A DNA stretch of 64,000 bases from JARRKC01 sp037388505. Its GTDB lineage: Bacteria > Acidobacteriota > UBA6911 > RPQK01 > JAPXNP01. The translations under genes and the position numbers were made by a program. Positions 33,071 to 41,344 of the stretch are shown here, in pieces. The stretch is from contig JARRKC010000002.1 in NCBI GenBank assembly GCA_037388505.1, positions 1 to 64,000 on the forward strand, given 5' to 3'. Below the pieces are notes generated by a model. The model ran no database searches and was not told the DNA's origin. It saw only the letters and a program-made list of their open reading frames with translations. The number at the start of each line of letters is the position of its first letter. Positions within the stretch are counted from its first letter, which is position 1.

Positions 33071-35395
33071 CTACGTTTTGAGCTGAGCCCGGGTCACTCC
33101 GCCTTCGACCTGGTAAGACTCAACCTGCGGATGCGAGCTGAGGAATCGGGATACGAAAGACCTCAGCTTTCCGGTTCCAAAACCGTGGATGATTGTAACT
33201 TCGGAAAGTCGCGAGACGAACGCTCGATCCAGGAACTTATCGATCTCGGCTTCGGCTTCGTCCACGGTCTTGCCGACCAGATTGAGCTCGGGATCAGTGT
33301 TCCGCACGATATGGATCGTAACCTGGGAGCTGGGCCGTTCGACGACACTCTCCTTCTCGATTTTCCGCAACTCACCGGTTCGCGTCGTCAGGGCCTTACC
33401 GTCGACGTCAATGGTGGCGGACGGGCCGTCGACGCTCAGCACACGACCCCGCACTCGAAATTCCGGGTGGTAGACGAAGTCGCCGACGCTCAGCGGAGCC
33501 TTCTCCTCGTGGCCCGACGCGGTCTCGGGAGCGCGAGTCGATCGAACCTTCCGGCGGAAGGATTCCTTGAGTGCAGCCTCCCGAATCTGAGCCTGCTTCC
33601 GAACCTCCCGGGCCTTTTCCTGGTCCTGGATGCGTTTGACGAAACGGTTGCCCTCCTCCCGGAACTCCTTGGCGAGGCGCTCCAGCAACTGTTCCGCCTG
33701 CTTCTCGTTTTGCTGAAGCTGCAGATCGAATTGCCGGCGGCGAGTCCTCTCGGCCTCTTCCTGGTCCTCTATTTTCCGAGTCAGATCCGCCTCCTTCTCC
33801 CGGAGCAGGTTGATGTGTTGTCGCAACTCCCTGAGGTAGCCCTCCACCAGCGATTCGCGGTCGCCGAGCAGGGAGCGCGCATGATCGATCACCTCGGCCG
33901 GAAGTCCAACCTGAGCCGCGATTTCGAGCCCGCTGGATTCCCCAGCGACGCCGAACTCCAACACGTAGGTGGGCTTTTGGGTCATGGGGTCGAGGCCCAC
34001 GCTGGCGTTGCGGACCCCTGTGGTCAGGGCGGCCCAGGACTTTACGGCCCGGTGATGAGTCGTTGCAAGAACCAGGTTCCCCAGTCGTCGGAAGTGCTCG
34101 AGCACGGCGATGGCAAGAGCCGATCCATAGGTCGGGTCTGTGCCGCGCCCGAGTTCGTCGAGCAACAGCAGGGAGCGAGAACGGCTCATGAGGATGAGCT
34201 CCCGGAGTCGCGCGATGTGCGCTGAAAAGGAGCTGAGCTGCTGAGTGATCGACTGATGATCTCCGATATCTGCGTGAATCCCGGAAAGCAGCGGAATCCT
34301 GGCCTCGCGGGCCGGTACGGGGATTCCGCTGTGAGCCAGAAGGCAAATCAGTCCAATCGTCTTCAACGAAGCGGTTTTGCCGCCGGTATTGGGTCCGCTG
34401 ATAACCAGTACCGGTTCGTCCGGCGTCAGTTCGGCATCGATCGGTACCACGCGGCGGTCCCCCAGAGCCCTGACCAGCAGCGGGTGGCGAGCCTGCTGAA
34501 GGAACAGTTCGTTCTCCGGACCGATCTGCGCCGTACAGCAGGAAAGGCTGTCAGCGAACCGGACGCAGGCAAAGCGGCACTCCAGCGCGGCAGTGGCGTC
34601 GATGATCTGAACGAGCGCGTCGATCTGTCGACGCGCTTCGGTGGAGAGAGTTTTCAGTAGAGTCTGAATGATCTCCGATTCTCGGTCGGTGTAGAAAATC
34701 AACTGGTTGTTGAGTTCGACGACCGAGAAGGGCTCGACGAAAACCGTGGCACCGGACGAGCTGGCTCCGTGGACGATTCCGGGGACATCCTTCTGATGTT
34801 CCACTCGCAGCGGAATTACGTAGCGATGGGCGCGCTGCGTGACGAAGGGATCGTCGATCAGGAACTTCGCGCGACTTCCCTTCAGAAACCGTTCGAGGTG
34901 CTCCTGGGCCTTGCGGCGGAACTCATCCTGGTGCCTGCGGGCCGCTGCCAGCTCCGGGTGAGCCGAATCTCTAATCCGGCCGCGCTCGTCGAAGGTGTTC
35001 TCGATTCGTTGCTGCAGGACGACAGGAAGCGGGTGATCGCCGAGCAGACTGAACAATCCGGGATACTCATCGGGTTGCAGTGTCTCTCGTACCGAAGACG
35101 CGAAGCTCAGGTAGTCACGGAGAACCAGGAAGTCTTCAGGAGCCAGGCTCGATCCGGGGTCCTGCAGACGGGACAGTACCGATTGAGGATCGGGCAGATC
35201 AAAGGAAGGCCCCAAACCGGCACTCTGCAGCCGATCGGTCTCGGCGATCTGAAGCTGGAAGTCGTTGATGGCCTTCAGCTCAGCTTGGGGCCGGATTCCC
35301 AGCACCGCCTCTCGCCCCTGAGGAGTACGAGTGAACCCCGCGATGATTTCCAAAACTTGGTGATACTCGAGTAAGTCGAGGGTTTCGACATCCAT
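33071..35395 (-). CDS. mutS2: Endonuclease/ATPase MutS2
   Basis: The 774-residue protein is the MutS2 paralogue of the mismatch-repair protein: it lacks the mismatch-recognition domain and has the helical clamp, the ATPase with Walker A GPNTGGKT and Walker B LLLDELGRGTD, a long coiled coil (~510-620) and a C-terminal Smr nuclease domain (IIHGFGTGKLRS at ~745-756). The Smr signature LDLRG appears as LNLVGKTVDEAEAEID. MutS2 limits recombination or, in Bacillus, rescues collided ribosomes. Here it is in a minus-strand run after larB (22 nt) and before dnaG (6 nt). Confidence 0.95.
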   Translation of the reverse strand: MDVETLDLLEYHQVLEIIAGFTRTPQGREAVLGIRPQAELKAINDFQLQIAETDRLQSAGLGPSFDLPDPQSVLSRLQDPGSSLAPEDFLVLRDYLSFASSVRETLQPDEYPGLFSLLGDHPLPVVLQQRIENTFDERGRIRDSAHPELAAARRHQDEFRRKAQEHLERFLKGSRAKFLIDDPFVTQRAHRYVIPLRVEHQKDVPGIVHGASSSGATVFVEPFSVVELNNQLIFYTDRESEIIQTLLKTLSTEARRQIDALVQIIDATAALECRFACVRFADSLSCCTAQIGPENELFLQQARHPLLVRALGDRRVVPIDAELTPDEPVLVISGPNTGGKTASLKTIGLICLLAHSGIPVPAREARIPLLSGIHADIGDHQSITQQLSSFSAHIARLRELILMSRSRSLLLLDELGRGTDPTYGSALAIAVLEHFRRLGNLVLATTHHRAVKSWAALTTGVRNASVGLDPMTQKPTYVLEFGVAGESSGLEIAAQVGLPAEVIDHARSLLGDRESLVEGYLRELRQHINLLREKEADLTRKIEDQEEAERTRRRQFDLQLQQNEKQAEQLLERLAKEFREEGNRFVKRIQDQEKAREVRKQAQIREAALKESFRRKVRSTRAPETASGHEEKAPLSVGDFVYHPEFRVRGRVLSVDGPSATIDVDGKALTTRTGELRKIEKESVVERPSSQVTIHIVRNTDPELNLVGKTVDEAEAEIDKFLDRAFVSRLSEVTIIHGFGTGKLRSFVSRFLSSHPQVESYQVEGGVTRAQLKT

Positions 35396-35417
35396 GTCGG
35401 GTCCACCACGAGACAGA

Positions 35418-36176
35418 TCACTCCGCGCGCTGGCGGCGATTGATCAGACTGGCGACATAGCCGGCTCCGAAGCCGTTGTCGATATTGACGACCGTAACAT
35501 TCGACGAGCAACTGTTCAGCATTCCCAGCAGAGCGGCGAGGCCTCCGAATGAAGCACCGTACCCCACACTGGTGGGGACCGCGATTACCGGCACCTCGAC
35601 CAGGCCGCCCACTACGCTGGGCAAGGCCCCCTCCATACCGGCGACGGCAATCATGACGCTGCAGGAACGCAGTGCTTCGACTTGGCGCAGCACCCGGTGG
35701 ATGCCTGCGACTCCGACATCGTGCCAAGCCCGCACTTCGTTGCCCATGACCTGGGCGGTAATGGCGGCTTCTTCTGCGACCGGTATGTCCGCAGTTCCGG
35801 CCGCGACGACGCCGATGGTGCCCCGGCCTACCAGTTCCCTGTCGCGAACGACCGCGATGACCTTCGAAAGGGGGTGCGATTCGGCTTCGGGAACCCGCGC
35901 TGAGAGTGTCTCGAACACTCCTTCGGGGACATGGGTAATCAGGAGGTTCGGGTGCTTCGCGAGGATCGAGTCTGCAATCGAGAGAATCTGCTCGGGCGTC
36001 TTGCCCTTCCCAAAAACGACCTCGGCAAAGCCATGGCGCAGGGCACGATGATGATCGACTTTGGCGAAGCCAAGATCTTCATAGGGAAGGTGCTCGAGCA
36101 GGCGTTCGATCTCCTCGCTCGACAGCCTTCCCTCCTTGAACTCCGCCAGTGCCCGTCGCAGATGGTCCGGAATCAT
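35418..36176 (-). CDS. larB: LarB-type nicotinic acid adenine dinucleotide carboxylase/hydrolase
   Basis: The 252-residue protein belongs to the LarB family (AIR-carboxylase-like C-terminal half), which carboxylates and hydrolyses NaAD to start the nickel-pincer (NPN) cofactor route of lactate racemase. Family segments seen are VIAVVRDRELVGRGTIGVVAAGTADIPVAEEAA (split by me into pieces) with the AIR-carboxylase GTSDIP-like motif, AVAGMEGALPSVVGGL and VPTSVGYGASFGGLAALLGMLNSC. Its ATG overlaps the pnp stop codon (ATGA). LarC, LarE and LarA are not in the window, so the rest of the pathway must lie elsewhere or be absent. Confidence 0.9.
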   Translation of the reverse strand: MIPDHLRRALAEFKEGRLSSEEIERLLEHLPYEDLGFAKVDHHRALRHGFAEVVFGKGKTPEQILSIADSILAKHPNLLITHVPEGVFETLSARVPEAESHPLSKVIAVVRDRELVGRGTIGVVAAGTADIPVAEEAAITAQVMGNEVRAWHDVGVAGIHRVLRQVEALRSCSVMIAVAGMEGALPSVVGGLVEVPVIAVPTSVGYGASFGGLAALLGMLNSCSSNVTVVNIDNGFGAGYVASLINRRQRAE

Positions 36177-38401
36177 GAGCGCTTGTCGTGTCCCCGCCGG
36201 AAAGGTCGGCCCGATCTGCCGGGGCGTCGATCGGACTGGGGAGTCCTCTCGGCCCGTTCTTCGCCCTCTGCCAGCTCGAAGCCTTCCGATTTCTCGCTGG
36301 CGAAATCGGGGTTGTTCTTGCGTTGTTCCTCGAGTACCGCCCTACGACTCAGGCGGATCTTGTTGTTGCTGTCGATCTCGAGGACTTTGACCAGGATTTT
36401 GTCGCCGGGGTGGACCTCCTGGCGAATATCCCGGATTCGCCGATCGGCGATCTCCGAGATATGGAGAAGGCCTTCAGTGCCGGGAAGAATCTCCACGAAA
36501 GCTCCAAAGTCGACTACTTTGACCACCTTTCCCAGATAGGTCTTTCCAATCTGAGCGGTCGCCGTGATCTCTTCGATCCGAGCGATGGCCTTCTGTGCCG
36601 AGTCCAGGTCGGTAGCCGCGATGCGTACACGACCGTCGTCCTCGATGTCGATCTTGGTCCCGGTTTCCTCGACGATGCTGCGAATCATCTTGCCGCCAGG
36701 GCCGATGACTGCGCCGATCTTTTCCGTGGGAATGTTGATGGTGTAGATCTGCGGAGCGTATTTCGAAATCGATTCGCGGGAGATTGGCAAGGTCTCCGAC
36801 ATCTTCCCCAGGATGAAGAGCCGGCCTTCCCGAGCCTGCCGGAGGGCCTCTCCCATGATCTGACGGGTCACGCCCACGATCTTGATGTCCATCTGGAGCG
36901 CAGTGATTCCGTTTTCCGTACCTGCGACTTTAAAGTCCATGTCCCCGTAATGATCCTCGAAGCCGGCGATATCCGAGAGAACCACGTATTTCTCGCCTTC
37001 CTTGACGAGGCCCATGGCAATGCCGGCAACCGCGCGTTGGATCTGAACCCCGGCGTCTTCCAAGGCAAGAACGCCTCCACAAACCGATGCCATCGAGGAC
37101 GAACCGTTCGATTCCATGATGTCGGAAACGACTCGGATCGTGTACGGGAACTCCTCTTCAGACGGCAGGACAGGAGAAATAGCGCGTTCCGCCAGAGCGC
37201 CATGGCCGATCTCCCGCCGGCCGGGACCCCTCAGGAAACGGACTTCGCCGACGCTGAAAGGCGGGAAGTTGTAGTGGAGCATGAAGCGCTTCGAGGATTC
37301 TCCCGTCAGGTCATCGAGCCGCTGAACGTCTTCACCGGTCCCCAGCGTAACGGTGACCAGCGCCTGGGTTTCACCTCGCGTGAAAAGGGCGGAGCCGTGG
37401 GTTCGAGGGAGGAAGCCGACTTCGGAACTGATGGGTCGAATCTCATTGAACTGCCGCAGGTCCGGCCGCACTCCTTTGTCGAGCAGATTCGATCGGAAGA
37501 GCTTCTCCATGAGGCGGTCGAACGTCCGACCGGCGATGGCCCGCTTCTCGGCCTCTTCCTCCGGAATCAGCTCGAGAATCGCCTCGCGATGCCGCTTCAT
37601 GAGTTCGTTACTGGCCAGCTTCTCCTTGATGGCGAGGGCCTCCTCGATGCCTGCCGGTGCCTTTTCCAGAACGAGCTGTTCCACTTCCGGGTCGGAAGGA
37701 GGCTCGGGAACCTCCCATTTGGTGCGGTCCAGCTGGTTGCCCCACTCGGTGATGGAGGCGACGATCTCCTTGATCGACTCATGCGCCAGCTCGAGGGCTT
37801 CGAGCACCTGTTCTTCCGCCACTTCACTGGCTCCCGCTTCGACCATGACGATAGCGTCCTTGGTGCCGACGACGACCAAATCGAGTCGACTCCTACTCAT
37901 CTCTTCGACTGAGGGATTCAGGACGAGCTGCTCGTCGACCAGTCCGACGCGGACCGCGCCGATCGGATTGTCGAAGGGGATCTCAGAACTGAACAGAGCC
38001 GCCGATGCTCCATTTATGGCAAGAACGTCCGGGTTGATATCCGGCTCGGCCGACAGGACCACAGCGATGATTTGAGTCTCGTTGTGGTAGTTGTCCGGAA
38101 AGAGCGGTCGTATGGGTCGGTCGATCTGCCGGCTGACGAGAATCTCCCGCTCCGTCGGCCGACCTTCTCTTTTGAAGAAGCCTCCGGGGATTTTCCCGGC
38201 GGCGTACGTGTACTCGCGATAGTCGCAAGTCAAGGGCAGGAAATCGAGGTCCGGCTTGGGTTCCCGTTCGCCGCATGCCGTGACCAGCACCACCGTCTCC
38301 CCGCACTGGACGTAGGCAGAGCCGTGGGCCTGCTTCGCCAGTCTTCCTGTCTCAATGGTGAGCTCGTGCTCACCAACCGTCACACTCAGTTTGTGAACCA
38401 T
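36173..38401 (-). CDS. pnp: Polynucleotide phosphorylase
   Basis: The 742-residue enzyme degrades RNA from the 3' end with phosphate. The start at ATG 38401 is set by GGAGGAAAT upstream; the frame to 38437 is too long. It has two RNase-PH domains (the first with GEREPKPDLDFLPLTCDYREY, the second with FSVGEVRFLRGPGRREIGHG), then a KH domain (INIPTEKIGAVIGPGGKM) and an S1 domain (GKVVKVVDFGAFVEIL). A ~50-residue Arg/Ser-rich tail ends the protein. It follows rpsO, as in most bacteria, with 268 nt between them, and leads the chain larB-mutS2-dnaG. Confidence 0.97.
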   Translation of the reverse strand: MVHKLSVTVGEHELTIETGRLAKQAHGSAYVQCGETVVLVTACGEREPKPDLDFLPLTCDYREYTYAAGKIPGGFFKREGRPTEREILVSRQIDRPIRPLFPDNYHNETQIIAVVLSAEPDINPDVLAINGASAALFSSEIPFDNPIGAVRVGLVDEQLVLNPSVEEMSRSRLDLVVVGTKDAIVMVEAGASEVAEEQVLEALELAHESIKEIVASITEWGNQLDRTKWEVPEPPSDPEVEQLVLEKAPAGIEEALAIKEKLASNELMKRHREAILELIPEEEAEKRAIAGRTFDRLMEKLFRSNLLDKGVRPDLRQFNEIRPISSEVGFLPRTHGSALFTRGETQALVTVTLGTGEDVQRLDDLTGESSKRFMLHYNFPPFSVGEVRFLRGPGRREIGHGALAERAISPVLPSEEEFPYTIRVVSDIMESNGSSSMASVCGGVLALEDAGVQIQRAVAGIAMGLVKEGEKYVVLSDIAGFEDHYGDMDFKVAGTENGITALQMDIKIVGVTRQIMGEALRQAREGRLFILGKMSETLPISRESISKYAPQIYTINIPTEKIGAVIGPGGKMIRSIVEETGTKIDIEDDGRVRIAATDLDSAQKAIARIEEITATAQIGKTYLGKVVKVVDFGAFVEILPGTEGLLHISEIADRRIRDIRQEVHPGDKILVKVLEIDSNNKIRLSRRAVLEEQRKNNPDFASEKSEGFELAEGEERAERTPQSDRRPGRSGRPFRRGHDKRS

Positions 38402-38669
38402 TGAATATTTCCTCCGATTTCGCCAGCGATCTGGCATTAGCCTTTAGAACGGCACATTCTGTCCAATTGAGCCAGGCGATGCCCGGAGGGAACATCGACT
38501 CGCGCAATCGGACAAGAATCAAAGTCGCAGGGGGGTCGGCGAGATTCCTACTGTCAGTTGAAAGGAAGGAATTCAGACAGTTGCCCACTTCAAAGAACGA
38601 TTCTCGGTTATCGGCACGCATCCTGTCAGGAGAGGCGGCCTCCACGAGCAGAATCCAAGCCGCGAACGG
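38402..38669 (-). other. rpsO-pnp intergenic region
   Basis: The 268-nt gap between rpsO and pnp is the place where RNase III or pnp autoregulation acts in E. coli. I see only short inverted repeats (CTGTC ... GACAG near 38572-38601), with no strong terminator. A coding signal is not seen. Confidence 0.35.
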
Positions 38670-38936
38670 TTACTTGCGGATTCCCAGGCGCTCGATCAAC
38701 TCCTTGTAGCGGTTGAAGTTCCGCTTCTTCAAGTAGTCGAGCAGACGTCTGCGCTGTCCCACGAGCTTCAACAGGCCGCGACGTGAATGGTAGTCCTTCT
38801 TATGGGTCTTGAAATGTTCGGTCAACTCGCGGATACGTTCGCTGAGAAGCGCGACCTGGACTTCCGGTGAGCCGGTGTCCGTGTCGTGCTGCCGAAACTC
38901 GCCTACTATTTCCGTCTTTCTGTCTTTCGTCAGCAT
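38670..38936 (-). CDS. rpsO: 30S ribosomal protein S15
   Basis: The 88-residue protein is a full-length S15 that binds 16S rRNA: the motif TDTGSPEVQVALLSERIRELTEH, then HSRRGLLKLVGQRRRLLDYLK, are the hallmarks. AGGAG lies about 15 nt before the ATG, longer than usual, which may relate to S15's known regulation of its own translation through its mRNA leader. The gene precedes pnp as in most bacteria. Confidence 0.97.
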   Translation of the reverse strand: MLTKDRKTEIVGEFRQHDTDTGSPEVQVALLSERIRELTEHFKTHKKDYHSRRGLLKLVGQRRRLLDYLKKRNFNRYKELIERLGIRK

Positions 38937-39006
38937 CTCTATCTACAATCGCTCCTGTTTTCTTGCTCGTGGAAGGCGTCAATGTAGCAGATATGACACC
39001 TGAAGT

Positions 39007-39963
39007 CTAGCCGGGCGAACTGTTTCGACCCGACCTGCTCTGCTGTTTCCGCTCGTCCGATGCATGGGCACGAGGGTGGGCCTTACGGTAAGTCTGCAGT
39101 AGTTGTTCGACCGCCAGGTGAGTGTACTTCTGTGTAGTGGAAAGGCTTTCATGCCCCAGGAGCTCCTGAATCGTGCGCAGGTCGGCGCCGCGGTTGAGGA
39201 GGTGGGTGGCAAACGAATGCCGGAAAACGTGGGGATGCACCTTCAGGAGCAGGGCACTTTTTTGAACGTAGTTTCCGAGAGAACGCTGAATGGAACGAGC
39301 CGTAAGACGATTTCCACGGGCGTTTAGGAACAGCGCGCCCGGTTCTCTCACACTGCGGGCTCGCTTCAGAATGCGGCTACGAGCGGACAGGTAATTCTCG
39401 ATGGCCTCCTGGGCCTGACGACCAAACGGGACCACCCGTTCCTTGCGGCCCTTTCCCTTGACCTTGATGAGACGTTCGCTCAGCGAACAGTCACCCAGAT
39501 TGATCGTGACCAGCTCGCCGACTCGAAGTCCGGCGGCGTACAGAAGTTCCAGGATGGCTCGATCGCGGGCTCCAAGATCGGTGGCAGGATCGGGTAATGC
39601 CAGAATCGTCTCGACTTCTTCCTCGGACAATACGGTCGGGTTACGTTTCGCCTGTTTGGGAGTCCGCACCAGCCGAGCGGGATTCTGAGTGATGACCCCT
39701 TCGCGGTGTAGAAAACGGAAGAAGGAGCGGATCGCCGCCAGCTTCCTGGCCATGGAACTGCGACTGTTTCCTCTCTCATAGAGACTTCCCAGGAAGTCAC
39801 GAATCGTGATGTGGTCGATGTCGCGGGGTTTGACTTCGGATCGGGCACACCCCAGATGGGTCAGGAACTCTTCGAGGTCTCTCTGGTAGCTTCGAATCGT
39901 ATGGAGCGAGCAGTTCCTGGAGAAGCGAAGGTGTTTCAGGAATGTGCTCACCCACTCGTCCAT
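39007..39963 (-). CDS. XerC/XerD-type tyrosine recombinase
   Basis: The 318-residue protein has the two-domain layout of the Xer recombinases: an N-terminal SAM-like core-binding domain (~1-90; RNCSLHTIRSYQRDLEEFLTHLG is typical) and a catalytic domain with the Arg in AAGLRVGEL, His/Arg in HVFRHSFATHLL, the second His in LGHESLSTTQ and the nucleophile Tyr in QKYTHLAVEQL. Xer proteins resolve chromosome dimers at dif. A ~25-residue basic Arg/Ser tail is unusual. GAAGGCGG precedes the ATG. Location between ntrX and rpsO is that of a chromosomal housekeeping gene, not of an integron. Confidence 0.9.
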   Translation of the reverse strand: MDEWVSTFLKHLRFSRNCSLHTIRSYQRDLEEFLTHLGCARSEVKPRDIDHITIRDFLGSLYERGNSRSSMARKLAAIRSFFRFLHREGVITQNPARLVRTPKQAKRNPTVLSEEEVETILALPDPATDLGARDRAILELLYAAGLRVGELVTINLGDCSLSERLIKVKGKGRKERVVPFGRQAQEAIENYLSARSRILKRARSVREPGALFLNARGNRLTARSIQRSLGNYVQKSALLLKVHPHVFRHSFATHLLNRGADLRTIQELLGHESLSTTQKYTHLAVEQLLQTYRKAHPRAHASDERKQQSRSGRNSSPG

Positions 39964-40000
39964 CCGCCTTCAGAGTAGCAGCAACCGGCTGACGCGCCGG

Positions 40001-41344
40001 CTACTTCAAGTTGAGCCCCTTGAGCTTGCGATGCAGATGACTCCTCTCCATCCCGATTGCGGCCGCCGTCTTCGAAATGTTGCCCTCGTTCTCCTGCAAG
40101 TTCTTGAGCAGGAACTCCCGTTCCCACTCGTCTCGCGCCCGCTGCCACATGGAACGGGCATCTTCCGGCGCTTCCGATCCGGCTTTCAGTATCGAGGTCG
40201 GTAGATCGAGCACGCGGATTTCCTCGCGTGGAAGCATGATGGCCAGCCGCTCCACGATGTTGCGGAGTTCGCGAACGTTTCCGGGCCAGTAGTAGCGGCG
40301 CAGCGTGTCCATCGCTTCGGGCGCGAACTCCTTCTTCTTGCGCCCGTAGCGCAGACAGAAGACTTCCATAAAGTGCTCGGCCAGGAGGGGAACATCCTCG
40401 TTGCGCTGGCGCAAGGGAGGGACTTCGAAGGGGATGACGTTGAGCCGAAAGAACAGGTCCTCCCGAAACGTTCCGTCGTCGATGCGCTGCTCCAGATTCT
40501 GATTGGTTGCGGCAATGACTCGGACGTCAACCTCGACGACCTCGTTGCTGCCCACCGGTGAGAAGCGCTGTTCCTCCAGGACACGCAGCACTTTTGCCTG
40601 CGTTTTGAGGCTCATGTCGCCGACTTCATCCAGGAACAGCGTTCCCTGGTCGGCCAACTCGAACTTTCCCTTGCGCGTTTCACTCGCTCCGGTGAACGCT
40701 CCCTTGATATTGCCGAACAGCTCACTCTCGATCAATTCCTCGGGTATTGCGGCGCAGTTCACTTCTACGAACGGCTGGTCTCGCCGGTCGCTTTGAAGAT
40801 GGAGAAGGCGCGCGACCAACTCTTTGCCGGTCCCGTTCTCCCCGTAGATGAGGACTCTTCCCTCGGTGGGTGCCGCAAACTGGATCTGCTGGCGCAGGGC
40901 CATCATGGGGACCGACGTTCCGATCATCACGTTCTCGCGCCGCAGGATCTCCCGGAGGTTGTGATTCTCGGCTTCGAGATGGCTTTGACTCAGGGCGTGA
41001 TTGAGGACCAGCATGATCTTTTCGACCGACAACGGCTTTTCGATGAAGTCAAAGGCCCCCAGTTTGGTGGCGCGGACGGCGGTCTCGATCGACCCGTGTC
41101 CGGAGATCATGATGACGTAGAGGCCAGGGCATTTGTTCTTGACCTCCTCCAGCACGGAGATGCCGTCCTTGCCCGGGAGCCAGACGTCGAGGAAGACCGC
41201 GTCGTACGAATGCCGGTCCACGGATTCGAGACACTCCTCTCCGCTGGCCACCGCGTCGACGGCGAAACCTTCGTCCTCCAGAATGCCCGCCATCGAGACT
41301 CGGACATTCTCCTCGTCGTCAACGATCAGCAGTCGGGCTCTCAT
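40001..41344 (-). CDS. ntrX: NtrX-like sigma-54-dependent response regulator
   Basis: The start is ATG 41344 (447 residues; the frame open to 41440 overlaps ntrY and lacks support). It has a receiver domain (IVDDEENV; phosphorylation Asp in AVFLDVWLPG; Lys in FIEKPLS), a sigma-54 activator AAA+ domain (GENGTGKE, GAFTGA loop, VNCAAIPEELIESELFG) and a Fis-type helix-turn-helix at the C-terminus (GNISKTAAAIGMERSHLHRKLKGL). The two-letter variation from the usual Walker A (GESGTGKE) is conservative. It overlaps ntrY by 26 nt and is translated after it. NtrY/NtrX control nitrogen or redox responses. Confidence 0.93.
   Translation of the reverse strand: MRARLLIVDDEENVRVSMAGILEDEGFAVDAVASGEECLESVDRHSYDAVFLDVWLPGKDGISVLEEVKNKCPGLYVIMISGHGSIETAVRATKLGAFDFIEKPLSVEKIMLVLNHALSQSHLEAENHNLREILRRENVMIGTSVPMMALRQQIQFAAPTEGRVLIYGENGTGKELVARLLHLQSDRRDQPFVEVNCAAIPEELIESELFGNIKGAFTGASETRKGKFELADQGTLFLDEVGDMSLKTQAKVLRVLEEQRFSPVGSNEVVEVDVRVIAATNQNLEQRIDDGTFREDLFFRLNVIPFEVPPLRQRNEDVPLLAEHFMEVFCLRYGRKKKEFAPEAMDTLRRYYWPGNVRELRNIVERLAIMLPREEIRVLDLPTSILKAGSEAPEDARSMWQRARDEWEREFLLKNLQENEGNISKTAAAIGMERSHLHRKLKGLNLK

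Noticed and set aside
32942..34225. 427-codon frame opposite mutS2 and dnaG
   Set aside because: Shadow of mutS2; no motifs and it spans the end of one real gene and the start of another.
36188..37912. 574-codon frame opposite pnp
   Set aside because: Shadow frame of pnp with no domain signal.
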